A DNA stretch of 64,000 nt from Emticicia sp040253585 (GTDB lineage Bacteria > Bacteroidota > Bacteroidia > Cytophagales > Spirosomataceae): positions 226,612-290,611 of the forward strand of contig NZ_JBELAU010000011.1 of the NCBI RefSeq assembly GCF_040253585.1, read 5' to 3'. Below, in pieces: positions 51,605 through 59,938 of this stretch. A program made the translations under genes and the position numbers. The notes under the pieces were generated by a model. It was not told the DNA's origin. It made no database searches and saw nothing but the letters and a program-made list of their open reading frames with translations. Every line of letters starts with the position of its first letter. The stretch's first letter is position 1.

Positions 51605-52459
51605 ATGAAACCCATTATTTATGCCTCATTGATTGCAATTTTAAGTGCATGTCAATCAAAAAAAGAAACAAACGAAACTCAAGTTAAAGCAAATGCAGAT
51701 ACTGTTGCAACGGCTTCTGCTCAAACTCAAAAAACTACTGATGAAATTCTAACCTTTGGATTTAGTAATGAAAATGGGACAAAGATTTTAGCATTTGAAG
51801 AAGATATTATTGGAAAAAACATCAATAAAAGCATTGATTATCAAGGAAATGTAAGCGATGTAACTTTCGAAGCAAGCCAAAAAGGCAATGAAAGTGGCGT
51901 CAATCTTGTTCCAACAAATTTTAAGAATTGTGCTGGACAGGTGATGTCTTTAACAAATAATAACAAAGTAAGCACAGACCTAAGTGTTGTGCTTTTCAAT
52001 GACGCTTTTTTAAATACTCATCAACCTATTCTTGTTAAATCTCTACCTACCCCAAAAGCAATCGATGCTGCAAATAAAGTAAAAATAGAAGCTGAGCGTA
52101 AGCGAAAAATAAAAGAAGCTTGGAAAATTGCTGATGTAGGTGCAGAAAGTGCATTTATTGTTATTTTTGAGAAAAAGCAAGATAGTGTGCTGGCCAGTTT
52201 AGTAATTGGAGGTAAATCTTATATTTTTAAAGATTATCCAGCCAAATATGATGAAGGCTCAACTTGGCGAGTAGATGATGGCGGAGAATTTCCGAACGAT
52301 GCTATTAAAATTTTGGCGGTATTCCGTAATAAATCAGGTGAATTAGAAATCATAACAGAATGGGCTGGTGCAGAAGGAGCAAACATTGAATATGCAAAAG
52401 CTAACAAAAATACATTTGAAACCATAAGAGAAGCCTCAAGATATTGGGGGGCATTATAA
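51605..52459 (+). CDS. Lipoprotein of unknown function
   Basis: About 284 residues from ATG 51605; an ATG 9 nt earlier is possible. The lipobox ILSAC marks a lipoprotein. A Thr/Ala-rich linker follows, then a mixed alpha-beta part with NGTKILAFEEDIIGKN and a C-terminal domain carrying DAIKILAVFRNKSGELEIITEWAGAEGANI. I do not recognise the family. It ends 4 nt before the next gene start and follows the GH113-like gene after 26 nt, so the three are probably one operon of envelope proteins. Confidence 0.7.
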   Translation: MKPIIYASLIAILSACQSKKETNETQVKANADTVATASAQTQKTTDEILTFGFSNENGTKILAFEEDIIGKNINKSIDYQGNVSDVTFEASQKGNESGVNLVPTNFKNCAGQVMSLTNNNKVSTDLSVVLFNDAFLNTHQPILVKSLPTPKAIDAANKVKIEAERKRKIKEAWKIADVGAESAFIVIFEKKQDSVLASLVIGGKSYIFKDYPAKYDEGSTWRVDDGGEFPNDAIKILAVFRNKSGELEIITEWAGAEGANIEYAKANKNTFETIREASRYWGAL

Positions 52460-52463
52460 AACC

Positions 52464-53060
52464 ATGAAAAAAATAAGCGTCATTTTTAGTTTTTTACTTA
52501 GTTTCAGTAGTTTTTCACAACAAATAGCAACCAAAAGTATTGAACCATCTATTCTCCGAAAAATTGTATCAGACGAGGCAATCGTAGATAAAGCACTACA
52601 ATTTGAAGATAAAAATGGTAAAAATTATTTAGTAGCCACCACTCTACAAAACAGGTCAGACGAATGGGAAACAAAGGCAATTCTGGTGCAGCATTACATC
52701 GAAAAAAGTAACAAAGAGCTTGTTTTGCTTAGACAAATTACCGACAAGGAAGACCATTGTGAATTTGATAATGATTTGCAATTTCTGACTGAATCTCTTA
52801 GAATTACTGATTTAGACAAGAATAAATATGCGGAAATTACTTTCATGTATAAACTTGGCTGTCGAAGCGATGTTAGCCCTATCACATTAAAATTAATGGT
52901 CATTGAAAATGGCAACAAAGCTGCCATCAGAGGTAACACAATTCCGAGAGGCATGGGCACTTTACACGAAAAATATCCCGATGGCTCATTTAATAAACTC
53001 TCCAAACCCATTCAAGACCAAGCCAATAAACTATGGGACAAATTTGCTCCTGAGTTTTGA
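52464..53060 (+). CDS. Secreted protein, M949_RS01915-like
   Basis: A 198-residue exported protein (signal peptide to FSSFSQ). The middle reads DKNGKNYLVATTLQNRSDEWETKAILVQHYI, and the C-terminal half reads DLDKNKYAEITFMYKLGCRSDVSPITLKLMVIENGNKAAIRG. This resembles a Bacteroidota family labelled as a surface-polysaccharide biosynthesis protein after a Riemerella locus; I make that match from memory, so treat it as tentative. It is the last gene of the lipoprotein run and is followed by a strong terminator. Confidence 0.65.
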   Translation: MKKISVIFSFLLSFSSFSQQIATKSIEPSILRKIVSDEAIVDKALQFEDKNGKNYLVATTLQNRSDEWETKAILVQHYIEKSNKELVLLRQITDKEDHCEFDNDLQFLTESLRITDLDKNKYAEITFMYKLGCRSDVSPITLKLMVIENGNKAAIRGNTIPRGMGTLHEKYPDGSFNKLSKPIQDQANKLWDKFAPEF

Positions 53061-53087
53061 TTCAAATATGAAAAGTCAGCGAGTATA

Positions 53088-53136
53088 AAACGTCGGCAAG
53101 CAGTTCCACTGCGGGTTTAAACATTGCCGACGTTTT
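53088..53136 (+). terminator. Intrinsic terminator after the lipoprotein run
   Basis: A 13-nt perfect stem AAAACGTCGGCAA with its complement (53124-53136) ends in a T run. The 23-nt loop contains its own small stem (GCAG/CTGC). Confidence 0.85.
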
Positions 53137-53151
53137 TTCATTTTTTTTGAC

Positions 53152-53159
53152 TAATTTTG
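53152..53159 (+). promoter_or_regulatory. -7 element candidate for prfC
   Basis: TAATTTTG matches TAnnTTTG, 28 nt before the prfC ATG and 15 nt after the preceding terminator. A -33 element is not distinct. Confidence 0.4.
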
Positions 53160-53187
53160 CACTCGTTTTAAAAATTAAGATTCAAAA

Positions 53188-54783
53188 ATGTCATTTACTG
53201 AAGAGTTACACAAACGCCGTACATTCGCCATCATTGCCCACCCCGATGCAGGAAAAACCACTTTGACCGAAAAACTACTACTTTTTGGTGGTGCAATTCA
53301 GACTGCGGGTGCTGTAAAATCAAATAAAATCAAGAAGTCAACGACCTCTGACTTTATGGAAATCGAAAAGCAACGTGGTATTTCGGTGGCAACCTCGGTA
53401 ATGACTTTTGAATACCGAGCCTTAAAAATCAATATCCTTGATACACCTGGTCACAAAGATTTTGCGGAAGATACTTACCGCACGCTTACGGCTGTGGATA
53501 GCGTAATTTTGGTAATTGACTGCGTAAAAGGTGTAGAAGAGCAAACCGAAAGGTTAATGGAGGTTTGCCGAATGCGTAAAACTCCTGTTATCATTTTCGT
53601 AAATAAAATGGACCGTGAAGGACAAAATCCATTTGATTTATTAGATGAACTGGAGCAGAAATTGAGTTTACGAGTTCGTCCAATCACTTGGCCAGTAAAT
53701 GGTGGTTCAAATTTCAAAGGAGTATATCATTTGCTCGAAAAGAAAATGAATCACTTCGCCATCAATAAAACCCGCTTAGAAGATGATATTGATGTAATTG
53801 AGTTAGAATCTGAGGTTTTAGACCAAAAAGTTGGAGCAAAAGATGCCGCTCAATTGCGTGAAGATGTTGAATTGATTGATGGAATCTACGATACTTTCGA
53901 TAAAGAAGCCTATCTCAATGGCGATTTAGCACCAGTATTTTTCGGAAGTGCCGTAAGTAATTTCGGTGTTATGGAATTATTGAATACATTCTGTGATGTT
54001 TCGCCATTGCCAGTGCATCGCATGACCGATAAACGCATGGTCGAGCCAGATGAAAATAAATTTAGTGGTTTTGTATTCAAAATACACGCAAATATCGACC
54101 CACGCCACCGTGATAGAATTGCTTTTTTAAGAATTTGTAGCGGAGAATTTAACCGAGGAAAATTCTACAAACACGTAAGATTGAACAAAGAGATGCGTTT
54201 TGCAAGTCCATTTGCATTTTTGGCTGATAGAAAAGATGTTGTAGAAGATGCCTACCCTGGCGATGTAATCGGTTTATACGATACTGGAACTTTTAAAATC
54301 GGAGATACCTTGACTGAAGGTGAAGAATTACAATTTACTGGAATTCCGAGTTTTTCGCCAGAGATTTTCAAAGAGGTTATCAACAAAGACCCTATGAAAT
54401 CGAAGCAATTGGAGAAAGGTGTACAACAATTAACCGATGAAGGTGTGGCTCAATTATTTACGATTCAACCTGGTAACAGAAAAATTATCGGAACAGTTGG
54501 AGAACTTCAATTTGAGGTAATTCAGCACCGTTTATTGAATGAATATTCGGCAAGTTGTGTGTTTGAACATCGCCCCTACTCAAAAGCTTGTTGGATAACC
54601 TGTGAAGATAAAGTCAAATTAGCAGAATTTATTCGTCTGAAAAGCAATTTTATTGCCTACGATAAAGACCAAAACCCTGTATTTTTGGCAGAAACTGATT
54701 GGATTCTTCGCATGAACATTCAAAATAATCCCGATATTCAGTTTCATACTACTTCGGAATTTAAAACTGCATTGCAGTATTAA
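53188..54783 (+). CDS. prfC: Peptide chain release factor 3
   Basis: A 531-residue translational GTPase. G1 is AHPDAGKTTLTEKLL, G2 lies in EKQRGISVATSVM, G3 is DTPGHKDFAEDTYRTL and G4 is NKMDREGQNP. The domain II/III part contains FRFASPFAFLADRKDV-like EMRFASPFAFLADRK and the RF3 ending HTTSEFKTALQY. RF3 recycles RF1/RF2 from the ribosome after peptide release. Length is typical. It has its own promoter and terminator. Confidence 0.95.
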   Translation: MSFTEELHKRRTFAIIAHPDAGKTTLTEKLLLFGGAIQTAGAVKSNKIKKSTTSDFMEIEKQRGISVATSVMTFEYRALKINILDTPGHKDFAEDTYRTLTAVDSVILVIDCVKGVEEQTERLMEVCRMRKTPVIIFVNKMDREGQNPFDLLDELEQKLSLRVRPITWPVNGGSNFKGVYHLLEKKMNHFAINKTRLEDDIDVIELESEVLDQKVGAKDAAQLREDVELIDGIYDTFDKEAYLNGDLAPVFFGSAVSNFGVMELLNTFCDVSPLPVHRMTDKRMVEPDENKFSGFVFKIHANIDPRHRDRIAFLRICSGEFNRGKFYKHVRLNKEMRFASPFAFLADRKDVVEDAYPGDVIGLYDTGTFKIGDTLTEGEELQFTGIPSFSPEIFKEVINKDPMKSKQLEKGVQQLTDEGVAQLFTIQPGNRKIIGTVGELQFEVIQHRLLNEYSASCVFEHRPYSKACWITCEDKVKLAEFIRLKSNFIAYDKDQNPVFLAETDWILRMNIQNNPDIQFHTTSEFKTALQY

Positions 54784-54807
54784 TGCCTTTATTTCTACCT
54801 TAAAATT

Positions 54808-54844
54808 AATGAGTCACACCTATTTTGATTAGCTGTGACTCATT
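54808..54844 (+). terminator. Intrinsic terminator after prfC
   Basis: AATGAGTCACA (54808-54818) pairs with TGTGACTCATT (54834-54844), followed by TGTTTTT. Confidence 0.7.
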
Positions 54845-54899
54845 TGTTTTTAACCGATTAAAATCGCCGGCAAAAGGAACAAAGGAAATTATATCTATA

Positions 54900-54921
54900 A
54901 AACCCGATTAAAATCGGGTTT
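54900..54921 (-). terminator. Intrinsic terminator after nuoC
   Basis: AAACCCGATT pairs with AATCGGGTTT across 2 nt. On the minus strand it lies 8 nt after the nuoC stop and ends in TTT. A nearby GATTAAAATCGCCGG resembles a diverged copy of the same palindrome. Confidence 0.65.
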
Positions 54922-54928
54922 CGTTGTA

Positions 54929-55429
54929 TTAATACTTCACTTTTATTCCGTGATAAATTTCTTGTTCTTGATAATCTTTTCGGAGTGGATGCCCTTCCCA
55001 ATCGGCTGGCAATAAAATTCTTCTCAAATCGGGATGTCCGATAAAATCAATTCCTACTAAATCAAATGCTTCCCTTTCGTGCCAATCGGCAGTTTTCCAA
55101 ATTGGCGTGAGTGAGTAAACTTTTGGTAAGGGTTCACCCTCCTGATTCCGAGGTACTTCAACTTTCAGCACAAAATTATGCTCATAGGGAATTGAAGTTA
55201 AATGATAAACAACTTCAACAGTTCCTATCGTCGGGCCATTATCGATTCCTGTAATACAAGCCAAAAAATCAAAATAAAGTTTGGGCTGAACGTGCAGAAA
55301 CTGACACACTTCGAGTAAGCGTTCGTTGGGTATTGTTATACTATGCTGAAGTGAAATTATATCTTCTTTCAAAATAACTTCATCACCAAACATATTGATT
55401 ATCAATTCTTTAATCTCACTAAAGCTCAT
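54929..55429 (-). CDS. nuoC: NADH-quinone oxidoreductase subunit C (30 kDa), stand-alone
   Basis: A 166-residue NuoC. The family signature is in the C-terminal half: WHEREAFDLVGIDFIGHPDLRRILLPADWEGHPLRKDY. Earlier, FDFLACITGIDNGPTIGTVEVVYHL is typical. It is a peripheral-arm subunit of respiratory complex I. It stands alone here, without nuoA, B or D on either side and with its own terminator, which is unusual because nuo genes normally form one operon. Confidence 0.92.
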   Translation of the reverse strand: MSFSEIKELIINMFGDEVILKEDIISLQHSITIPNERLLEVCQFLHVQPKLYFDFLACITGIDNGPTIGTVEVVYHLTSIPYEHNFVLKVEVPRNQEGEPLPKVYSLTPIWKTADWHEREAFDLVGIDFIGHPDLRRILLPADWEGHPLRKDYQEQEIYHGIKVKY

Positions 55430-55555
55430 TTCGATTTCTTAAAAAATGTTAATTTAAACAAAAATAGCAGTTTTTGTTCAGAGTATGCTTAAACTATTGT
55501 CTTATTATTCACTCTAATCTGCATAAGTGTTCATTATTAAAACAAATTTATTACA

Positions 55556-55993
55556 ATGAAAAAAGGAATTTTGGTAACGCTATTAATCGCAGGAATTGGT
55601 TTCTCTACAATTGCACAAGATGCAAAACCAGCTCATAAAGAAAGACCTCAACATGAAAAGAGAGGACAAAGACAAGGCGGAAGATTCACTGCCGAAGAGC
55701 GTGCAGAAGTCTATGCAAAACGTATGCAGAAAAATCTAAACCTTTCGGATGAACAATACAAAAAGGTTTTAGCGATCAATATTGAGCAAGCAAAAAAACA
55801 AGAAGAGTTACGTGCCGCACACAAAGCTGAAATGCAGGCTACTCGTGAAAAAATGAAAGCAAATCACCAAGATTTGAACAAAAAATACGAGTCGGTGCTT
55901 ACACCTGAGCAATTAAAGAAATTTAAAGAAGAGCAAGAAAAACGCAAAGCCGAAATGCAAGAAGGAAGAAAAGAAAGAAGAGGTAGAAGATAA
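55556..55993 (+). CDS. Small exported helical protein (Spy/LTXXQ-like)
   Basis: A 145-residue exported protein (signal peptide to FSTIAQ). The mature part is very rich in Lys, Glu, Gln and Arg, with long helices: ERAEVYAKRMQKNLNLSDEQYKKVLAIN, then a basic coiled-coil-like region and LTPEQLKKFKEEQEKRKAE. The NLSDEQ and LTPEQ pair is the LTxxQ-type pattern of Spy/CpxP-like periplasmic proteins. Chaperone or stress roles are known in that family, but the match here is by pattern only. It ends at a palindrome shared with the convergent pyrB gene. Confidence 0.75.
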   Translation: MKKGILVTLLIAGIGFSTIAQDAKPAHKERPQHEKRGQRQGGRFTAEERAEVYAKRMQKNLNLSDEQYKKVLAINIEQAKKQEELRAAHKAEMQATREKMKANHQDLNKKYESVLTPEQLKKFKEEQEKRKAEMQEGRKERRGRR

Positions 55994-56008
55994 TTTTCAA
56001 TTTTTTCC

Positions 56009-56037
56009 GTAGGAACGTCCAAATTGGACGTTCCTAC
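56009..56037. repeat. REP-like palindrome, copy 2
   Basis: Arms GTAGGAACGTCCAA and its complement around a single central A. It lies between the convergent Spy-like gene and pyrB, and has the same core as 46256-46282. Confidence 0.7.
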
Positions 56038-56048
56038 AAAATGACATA

Positions 56049-56972
56049 TCAATTTTGTTGAGCCAATAAATAAAGTACGGCCATTCTTACTGCAACACCG
56101 TTTTCTACTTGGTCGAGAATGATTGAATGATGCGAATCGGCGGCATCAGATGTTAGTTCAACACCTCTATTGATTGGGCCAGGGTGCATCAATACAATTT
56201 CTTTATTCAAACCATCAAGCATCTTTTTGTTGATACCAAAATACAAAGAATATTCTCTTAACGAAGGAAAATACTTGATTTGCTGGCGTTCGAGCTGGAT
56301 ACGAAGCACATTTGCCACATCGCACCATTGAAGGGCATTCTGAACATTATGCTCAACTTTTACGCCAATTTCTCTGATATATTTTGGCAGAAGTGTATTT
56401 GGTCCACAAACCATTACTTCTGCACCGAGTTTCTGTAAACAAAAAATATTAGATAAAGCTACTCGTGAGTGAAGAATATCGCCAATGATTGCAATTTTCT
56501 TTCCTGCCAAATCTCCGATTTTTTCTTGCATCGAAAATGCATCGAGTAAAGCTTGAGTTGGGTGTTCGTGCGTACCGTCTCCAGCATTTACTATATTGGC
56601 TTTGATGTGTTTCGATAAATAATGTGGAGCTCCTGGGCTGCTGTGTCGCATCACGACCATATCCACTTTCATGGCCAAAATATTATTGACTGTATCAAGT
56701 AGAGTCTCTCCTTTTTTCACCGAACTACCTGATGCTGAGAAGTTTACAACATCAGCCGAGAGGCGTTTTTCGGCTAATTCAAAGGAAAGTCGGGTACGAG
56801 TAGAATTTTCAAAAAAAACATTGGCAATCGTTACATCACGCAGAGAAGGAACTTTTTTAATCGGTCGGTTGATAACGTCTTTAAATTCTTTAGCTGTTTC
56901 TAAAATCAGATTAATGTCGTTGGCCGTAAGGTCTTTTATTCCGAGTAGATGCTTTGTACTAATTGATTGCAT
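56049..56972 (-). CDS. pyrB: Aspartate carbamoyltransferase catalytic chain
   Basis: About 307 residues from ATG 56972 (QSISTKHLLGIKDLTANDI). An upstream in-frame ATG at 57047 adds 25 residues that are the heptad array translated (NSELRTQNS), so I reject it. The carbamoyl-phosphate motif is FFENSTRTRLSFELAEKRL; GDGTHEHPTQALLDAFSM and HPGPINRGVELTSD are also present. It makes carbamoyl-aspartate in pyrimidine synthesis. No pyrI regulatory gene is adjacent. Confidence 0.94.
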   Translation of the reverse strand: MQSISTKHLLGIKDLTANDINLILETAKEFKDVINRPIKKVPSLRDVTIANVFFENSTRTRLSFELAEKRLSADVVNFSASGSSVKKGETLLDTVNNILAMKVDMVVMRHSSPGAPHYLSKHIKANIVNAGDGTHEHPTQALLDAFSMQEKIGDLAGKKIAIIGDILHSRVALSNIFCLQKLGAEVMVCGPNTLLPKYIREIGVKVEHNVQNALQWCDVANVLRIQLERQQIKYFPSLREYSLYFGINKKMLDGLNKEIVLMHPGPINRGVELTSDAADSHHSIILDQVENGVAVRMAVLYLLAQQN

Positions 56973-57006
56973 TGTGTATTTGAAAAAGATTTTACAAAGG
57001 TAAAAA

Positions 57007-57034
57007 GAGTTCTGAGTTCTGAGTTCTGAATTAT
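57007..57034. repeat. Heptad-word tandem upstream of pyrB
   Basis: Three exact copies of GAGTTCT (57007-57027) followed by GAATTAT. It lies in the leader of pyrB and explains the spurious N-terminal extension of that frame. Confidence 0.65.
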
Positions 57035-57078
57035 GAGTTTTTTTCAATTTTTAGCTTACTCATATATCAACTCTAAAT

Positions 57079-58323
57079 TCAATGTTCTACACTTAACACT
57101 TTTTTTATGTCCGTCCAAAAACTTGGGTAAGATTTCACTACTACGTTTGGTTCTTCGATTGTCACATCTGTCAGCATTGCCAACGGTGCAAACGCCATCG
57201 CCATACGGTGGTCATCGTAAGTTGCGATGGTTAATGGTAAATTATTAATGGTTAATGGAAGCGTACTTTTTACACTATAAATAGTATTTTTTTCAACTTC
57301 AATCAAATCTCCACCAAATTTCTTTAGTTCGTTTTGAAGAGCCAAAACTCGGTCAGTTTCTTTAATTTTCAGACTTTCGATACCCGTAAATGTGGCTTCA
57401 ATTCCCTTAGCAGCACAAGTGACGGCCACTGTTTGAGCAAGGTCAGGGCAGTTTGTAAAATCCCAATTTAAGGTCTTTTCAGCAGGAATTTTGGTCAATA
57501 AAACACCATCGGCTGTAAATGTACTTTTTACACCCAAATGGCTCATAATATTCACAATATCACTATCTCCTTGTAATGAATTTTCTTTCAAACCAAGCAA
57601 TTCTACTTGCGTATTTTCAAACTCAGAAAGTGCTACAATACTATACCAATAACTCGCTCCTGACCAATCAGATTCAACTTTATAAGTAGTTGACTGATAA
57701 GAACTTGGCAATACTTTAAGCGTTTTTGCCTCCCAATTTGCTTCATAATTTACACCAAAAGCTTTCATTTGCTCAAGTGTCATTTTGATATATGGAATTG
57801 AGCCTAAATCGCCAGTCAGATTAATAGTTAATCCTTGCGGTAACGTTGGAGCAATCATTAACAAAGCTGAAATATATTGGCTACTCACATCGCCACGAAT
57901 AGTTACTTCGCTCGATTTTTGTTTGGCAAAACCTTTAATCTGCAATGGCGGATACCCTTCTTTATTCAGATACTCAATTTCTGCTCCAAGCGTACGAAGT
58001 GCATCAACCAAAATGCCGATTGGACGCTCACACATACGTGGCGTGCCAGTCATTATTTTATTTTGATTAGTTGCTGTAAAATATGCTGTCAAGAATCGCA
58101 TCGTTGTTCCTGCATCAATTACATCAGCCGTTTGGTCAGTTGATTTCAACAAACGAATCATTGTTTGAGTATCTCGTGCCGTAGAAAGATTCAATAAATT
58201 TTCGCTATTATCTTTTGCCAAGGCATTGATGATTAACGCTCGATTGCTTTCTGATTTTGAAGAAGCTAAGGCTATTTTTACGTCGAATGGGTTGGTGCTT
58301 TTACGGAGGAGTATCTTATCCAT
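57079..58323 (-). CDS. aroA: 3-phosphoshikimate 1-carboxyvinyltransferase (EPSP synthase)
   Basis: About 414 residues from ATG 58323 (DKILLRKSTNPFDVKIALAS). An earlier ATG at 58386 is less likely. Signatures: SKSESNRALIINAL, DAGTTMRFLTAYF, the YISALLMIAP segment, and near the end TYDDHRMAMAFAPLA. It joins PEP to shikimate 3-phosphate in aromatic amino-acid synthesis. The loop just before TYDDHRM reads STLPLTINNLPLTIA and is coded by four tandem 7-nt words (57231-57258), an insertion-like oddity. Confidence 0.93.
   Translation of the reverse strand: MDKILLRKSTNPFDVKIALASSKSESNRALIINALAKDNSENLLNLSTARDTQTMIRLLKSTDQTADVIDAGTTMRFLTAYFTATNQNKIMTGTPRMCERPIGILVDALRTLGAEIEYLNKEGYPPLQIKGFAKQKSSEVTIRGDVSSQYISALLMIAPTLPQGLTINLTGDLGSIPYIKMTLEQMKAFGVNYEANWEAKTLKVLPSSYQSTTYKVESDWSGASYWYSIVALSEFENTQVELLGLKENSLQGDSDIVNIMSHLGVKSTFTADGVLLTKIPAEKTLNWDFTNCPDLAQTVAVTCAAKGIEATFTGIESLKIKETDRVLALQNELKKFGGDLIEVEKNTIYSVKSTLPLTINNLPLTIATYDDHRMAMAFAPLAMLTDVTIEEPNVVVKSYPSFWTDIKKVLSVEH
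57231..57258. repeat. Heptad words inside the aroA coding region
   Basis: TTAATGG, TAAATTA, TTAATGG, TTAATGG in tandem (57231-57258). It encodes part of the loop PLTINNLPLTI before the conserved YDDHRM motif; the frame stays open. Confidence 0.6.
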
Positions 58324-58502
58324 TAATTTACTTTGGTTCTGTATTCGGTCGCAAAGATAAAAATAAACTCTTAAAATGTAGGGCAAAAAAATGGTTTTAA
58401 ATTAAAACCCACTTTTTAAAATAGTAAATTTTATTTTTTATCTTTACTATCAGAAATTTTAAAGTAGTGTATTCCGTAAAACTAACTTTATAGAACTTCA
58501 AC

Positions 58503-59507
58503 ATGAAAACATTAATTTTAATTCTTCTCTCTGCCTGTGCTTTCGCTCAAATTGGCTCAAAAGTGCAAAGTTCCAAACCACAATTAACTGGTAAATGGAG
58601 CAATAATGAATTTGGTTTTACAATGGTCTTAGAACTCAACACCGATGGTAGCGGTAATTTCGACGGTGAAAAGATTACTTACACGAGTTCTGCATCCACT
58701 CTATCTGTTAAGCAAGATGGCGAAACTACTGTTTATAAATATCTACTCCAAAACAATAAACTCATACTCTCAGGCGGTGATTTAGACGCACCGATAACAT
58801 TTTCAAAAGGAACAAGTTCAACAACCTTAACTCCTTCAAATCCAACAAATTCTAATGCAAACACCACACAAACAAATGGAAATACTCCAGCTAATTTGTT
58901 AGGTGTATGGTCAGTAAATGGAGAAACTGTCACTTTCAAAAACGATAAAACTGGAATTTATAACGGAAACCCATTTCGGTATTCGGTTTCGGGAAATACC
59001 CTTACAACATCAGATAATACAGGCACAACGATTTTCAATTTTTCAGTCAATGGTAATTATCTGACACTTATTGGCGGAGGAGTGAATGTAGTTATGCAGC
59101 GAGGCAGTACAACTAACTCTCAATCAAGCACTTATGGTACTAACACAGGTGGAGGAATCGACCAAAGTATTGTGGGTAAATGGTGTTGGGTAAATGCTTC
59201 ATCAACCTATTCGAGTAGTAGTAGCAGTAGTAGATGTATCGTTATTAATGGTAATGGAAGCTACGAATATTATGCCGAAGGCTCAATAAGTGGCTACGGT
59301 GGCGGTGGTTATGGTGGTTCGTCGAGCCAAAGTGCAGACCGAGGAACTTGGCGTTTAGAGGGTAATCGAATTCACGTACAGTCGCAGGCGGAAGGTTATA
59401 AAGTCTATTCGTTTGAAAAACGGAATCATCCTAAAAACGGTGACCCAATGATTGTGATTGATGGTGATACTTATGTTTCATATTATCAAAAAGCACCATG
59501 GAGATGA
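58503..59507 (+). CDS. Secreted protein with three lipocalin-like units
   Basis: A 334-residue exported protein (signal-like LILILLSACAFAQ). Three units each begin with a G-W motif: LTGKWSNNEFGFTMVL (about 29), LLGVWSVNGETVTF (about 134) and IVGKWCWVNAS (about 229). Units one and two share the order G-W, TxxFKNDKTG/LNTDGSG, a short YxxSxSxxTLTx strand and LxxSGG/LTLIGGG. The last unit is Ser/Gly-rich (SSSSSS; YGGGGYGG). It looks like repeats of a lipocalin-like DUF; function is unknown. It overlaps the next gene's start by 10 nt. Confidence 0.7.
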   Translation: MKTLILILLSACAFAQIGSKVQSSKPQLTGKWSNNEFGFTMVLELNTDGSGNFDGEKITYTSSASTLSVKQDGETTVYKYLLQNNKLILSGGDLDAPITFSKGTSSTTLTPSNPTNSNANTTQTNGNTPANLLGVWSVNGETVTFKNDKTGIYNGNPFRYSVSGNTLTTSDNTGTTIFNFSVNGNYLTLIGGGVNVVMQRGSTTNSQSSTYGTNTGGGIDQSIVGKWCWVNASSTYSSSSSSSRCIVINGNGSYEYYAEGSISGYGGGGYGGSSSQSADRGTWRLEGNRIHVQSQAEGYKVYSFEKRNHPKNGDPMIVIDGDTYVSYYQKAPWR

Positions 59508-59938
59508 GCCTACCAGCCTACACAAAGAAACCAAAAACATTTTGGGAGAAGAATTTTGCCAATGTCTTTTTAATGGTTGGTTTGACATTTATTGGCATTA
59601 CTTTGTTCATCTTCATCAGCCAATCGCTATTTTTTGCAAAAAGTAAAGAAACAACAGGAAAAGTAATAAGGTTTGAAACTTCAAATTACAGAAGTTTAGC
59701 ATATCCAACCATTGAATATTTCACTCCTGATAATGTCAGGCACGAATATCAGCACACAGAAGGAACAAAACCATCAATTTATCGCCGAGGAGAAGTGATA
59801 AAAATATATTATAATCCAGCTAATCCAACAGATGTCAGCTTAGGTTATAGTTTTATCGCAATGGGGATTTTATTATTTTTTGGTGTAATATTCCTGACTC
59901 TTGGCTTAGGATTTAAAAGCAAAACAAAAGCCTTATGA
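59498..59938 (+). CDS. DUF3592 membrane protein, copy 1
   Basis: A 146-residue protein with two membrane helices (about 22-45 and 115-138) enclosing an extracytoplasmic DUF3592 domain: ETTGKVIRFET, YPTIEYFTPDNVRHEY, YRRGEVIKIYYNPANPTDVSL. The family is of unknown function. It overlaps its upstream neighbour by 10 nt and its downstream paralogue by 4 nt (ATGA), so all three are coupled. The two DUF3592 copies likely arose by tandem duplication. Confidence 0.78.
   Translation: MEMSLPAYTKKPKTFWEKNFANVFLMVGLTFIGITLFIFISQSLFFAKSKETTGKVIRFETSNYRSLAYPTIEYFTPDNVRHEYQHTEGTKPSIYRRGEVIKIYYNPANPTDVSLGYSFIAMGILLFFGVIFLTLGLGFKSKTKAL

Noticed and set aside
56973..57047. Extended pyrB start adding 25 residues
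   Set aside because: The added residues come from GAGTTCT heptads; QSISTKHLLGI is the expected start.
8669..57258. Insertion sequences as the source of the repeat arrays
   Set aside because: No transposase frame, target duplications or shared sequence between places.
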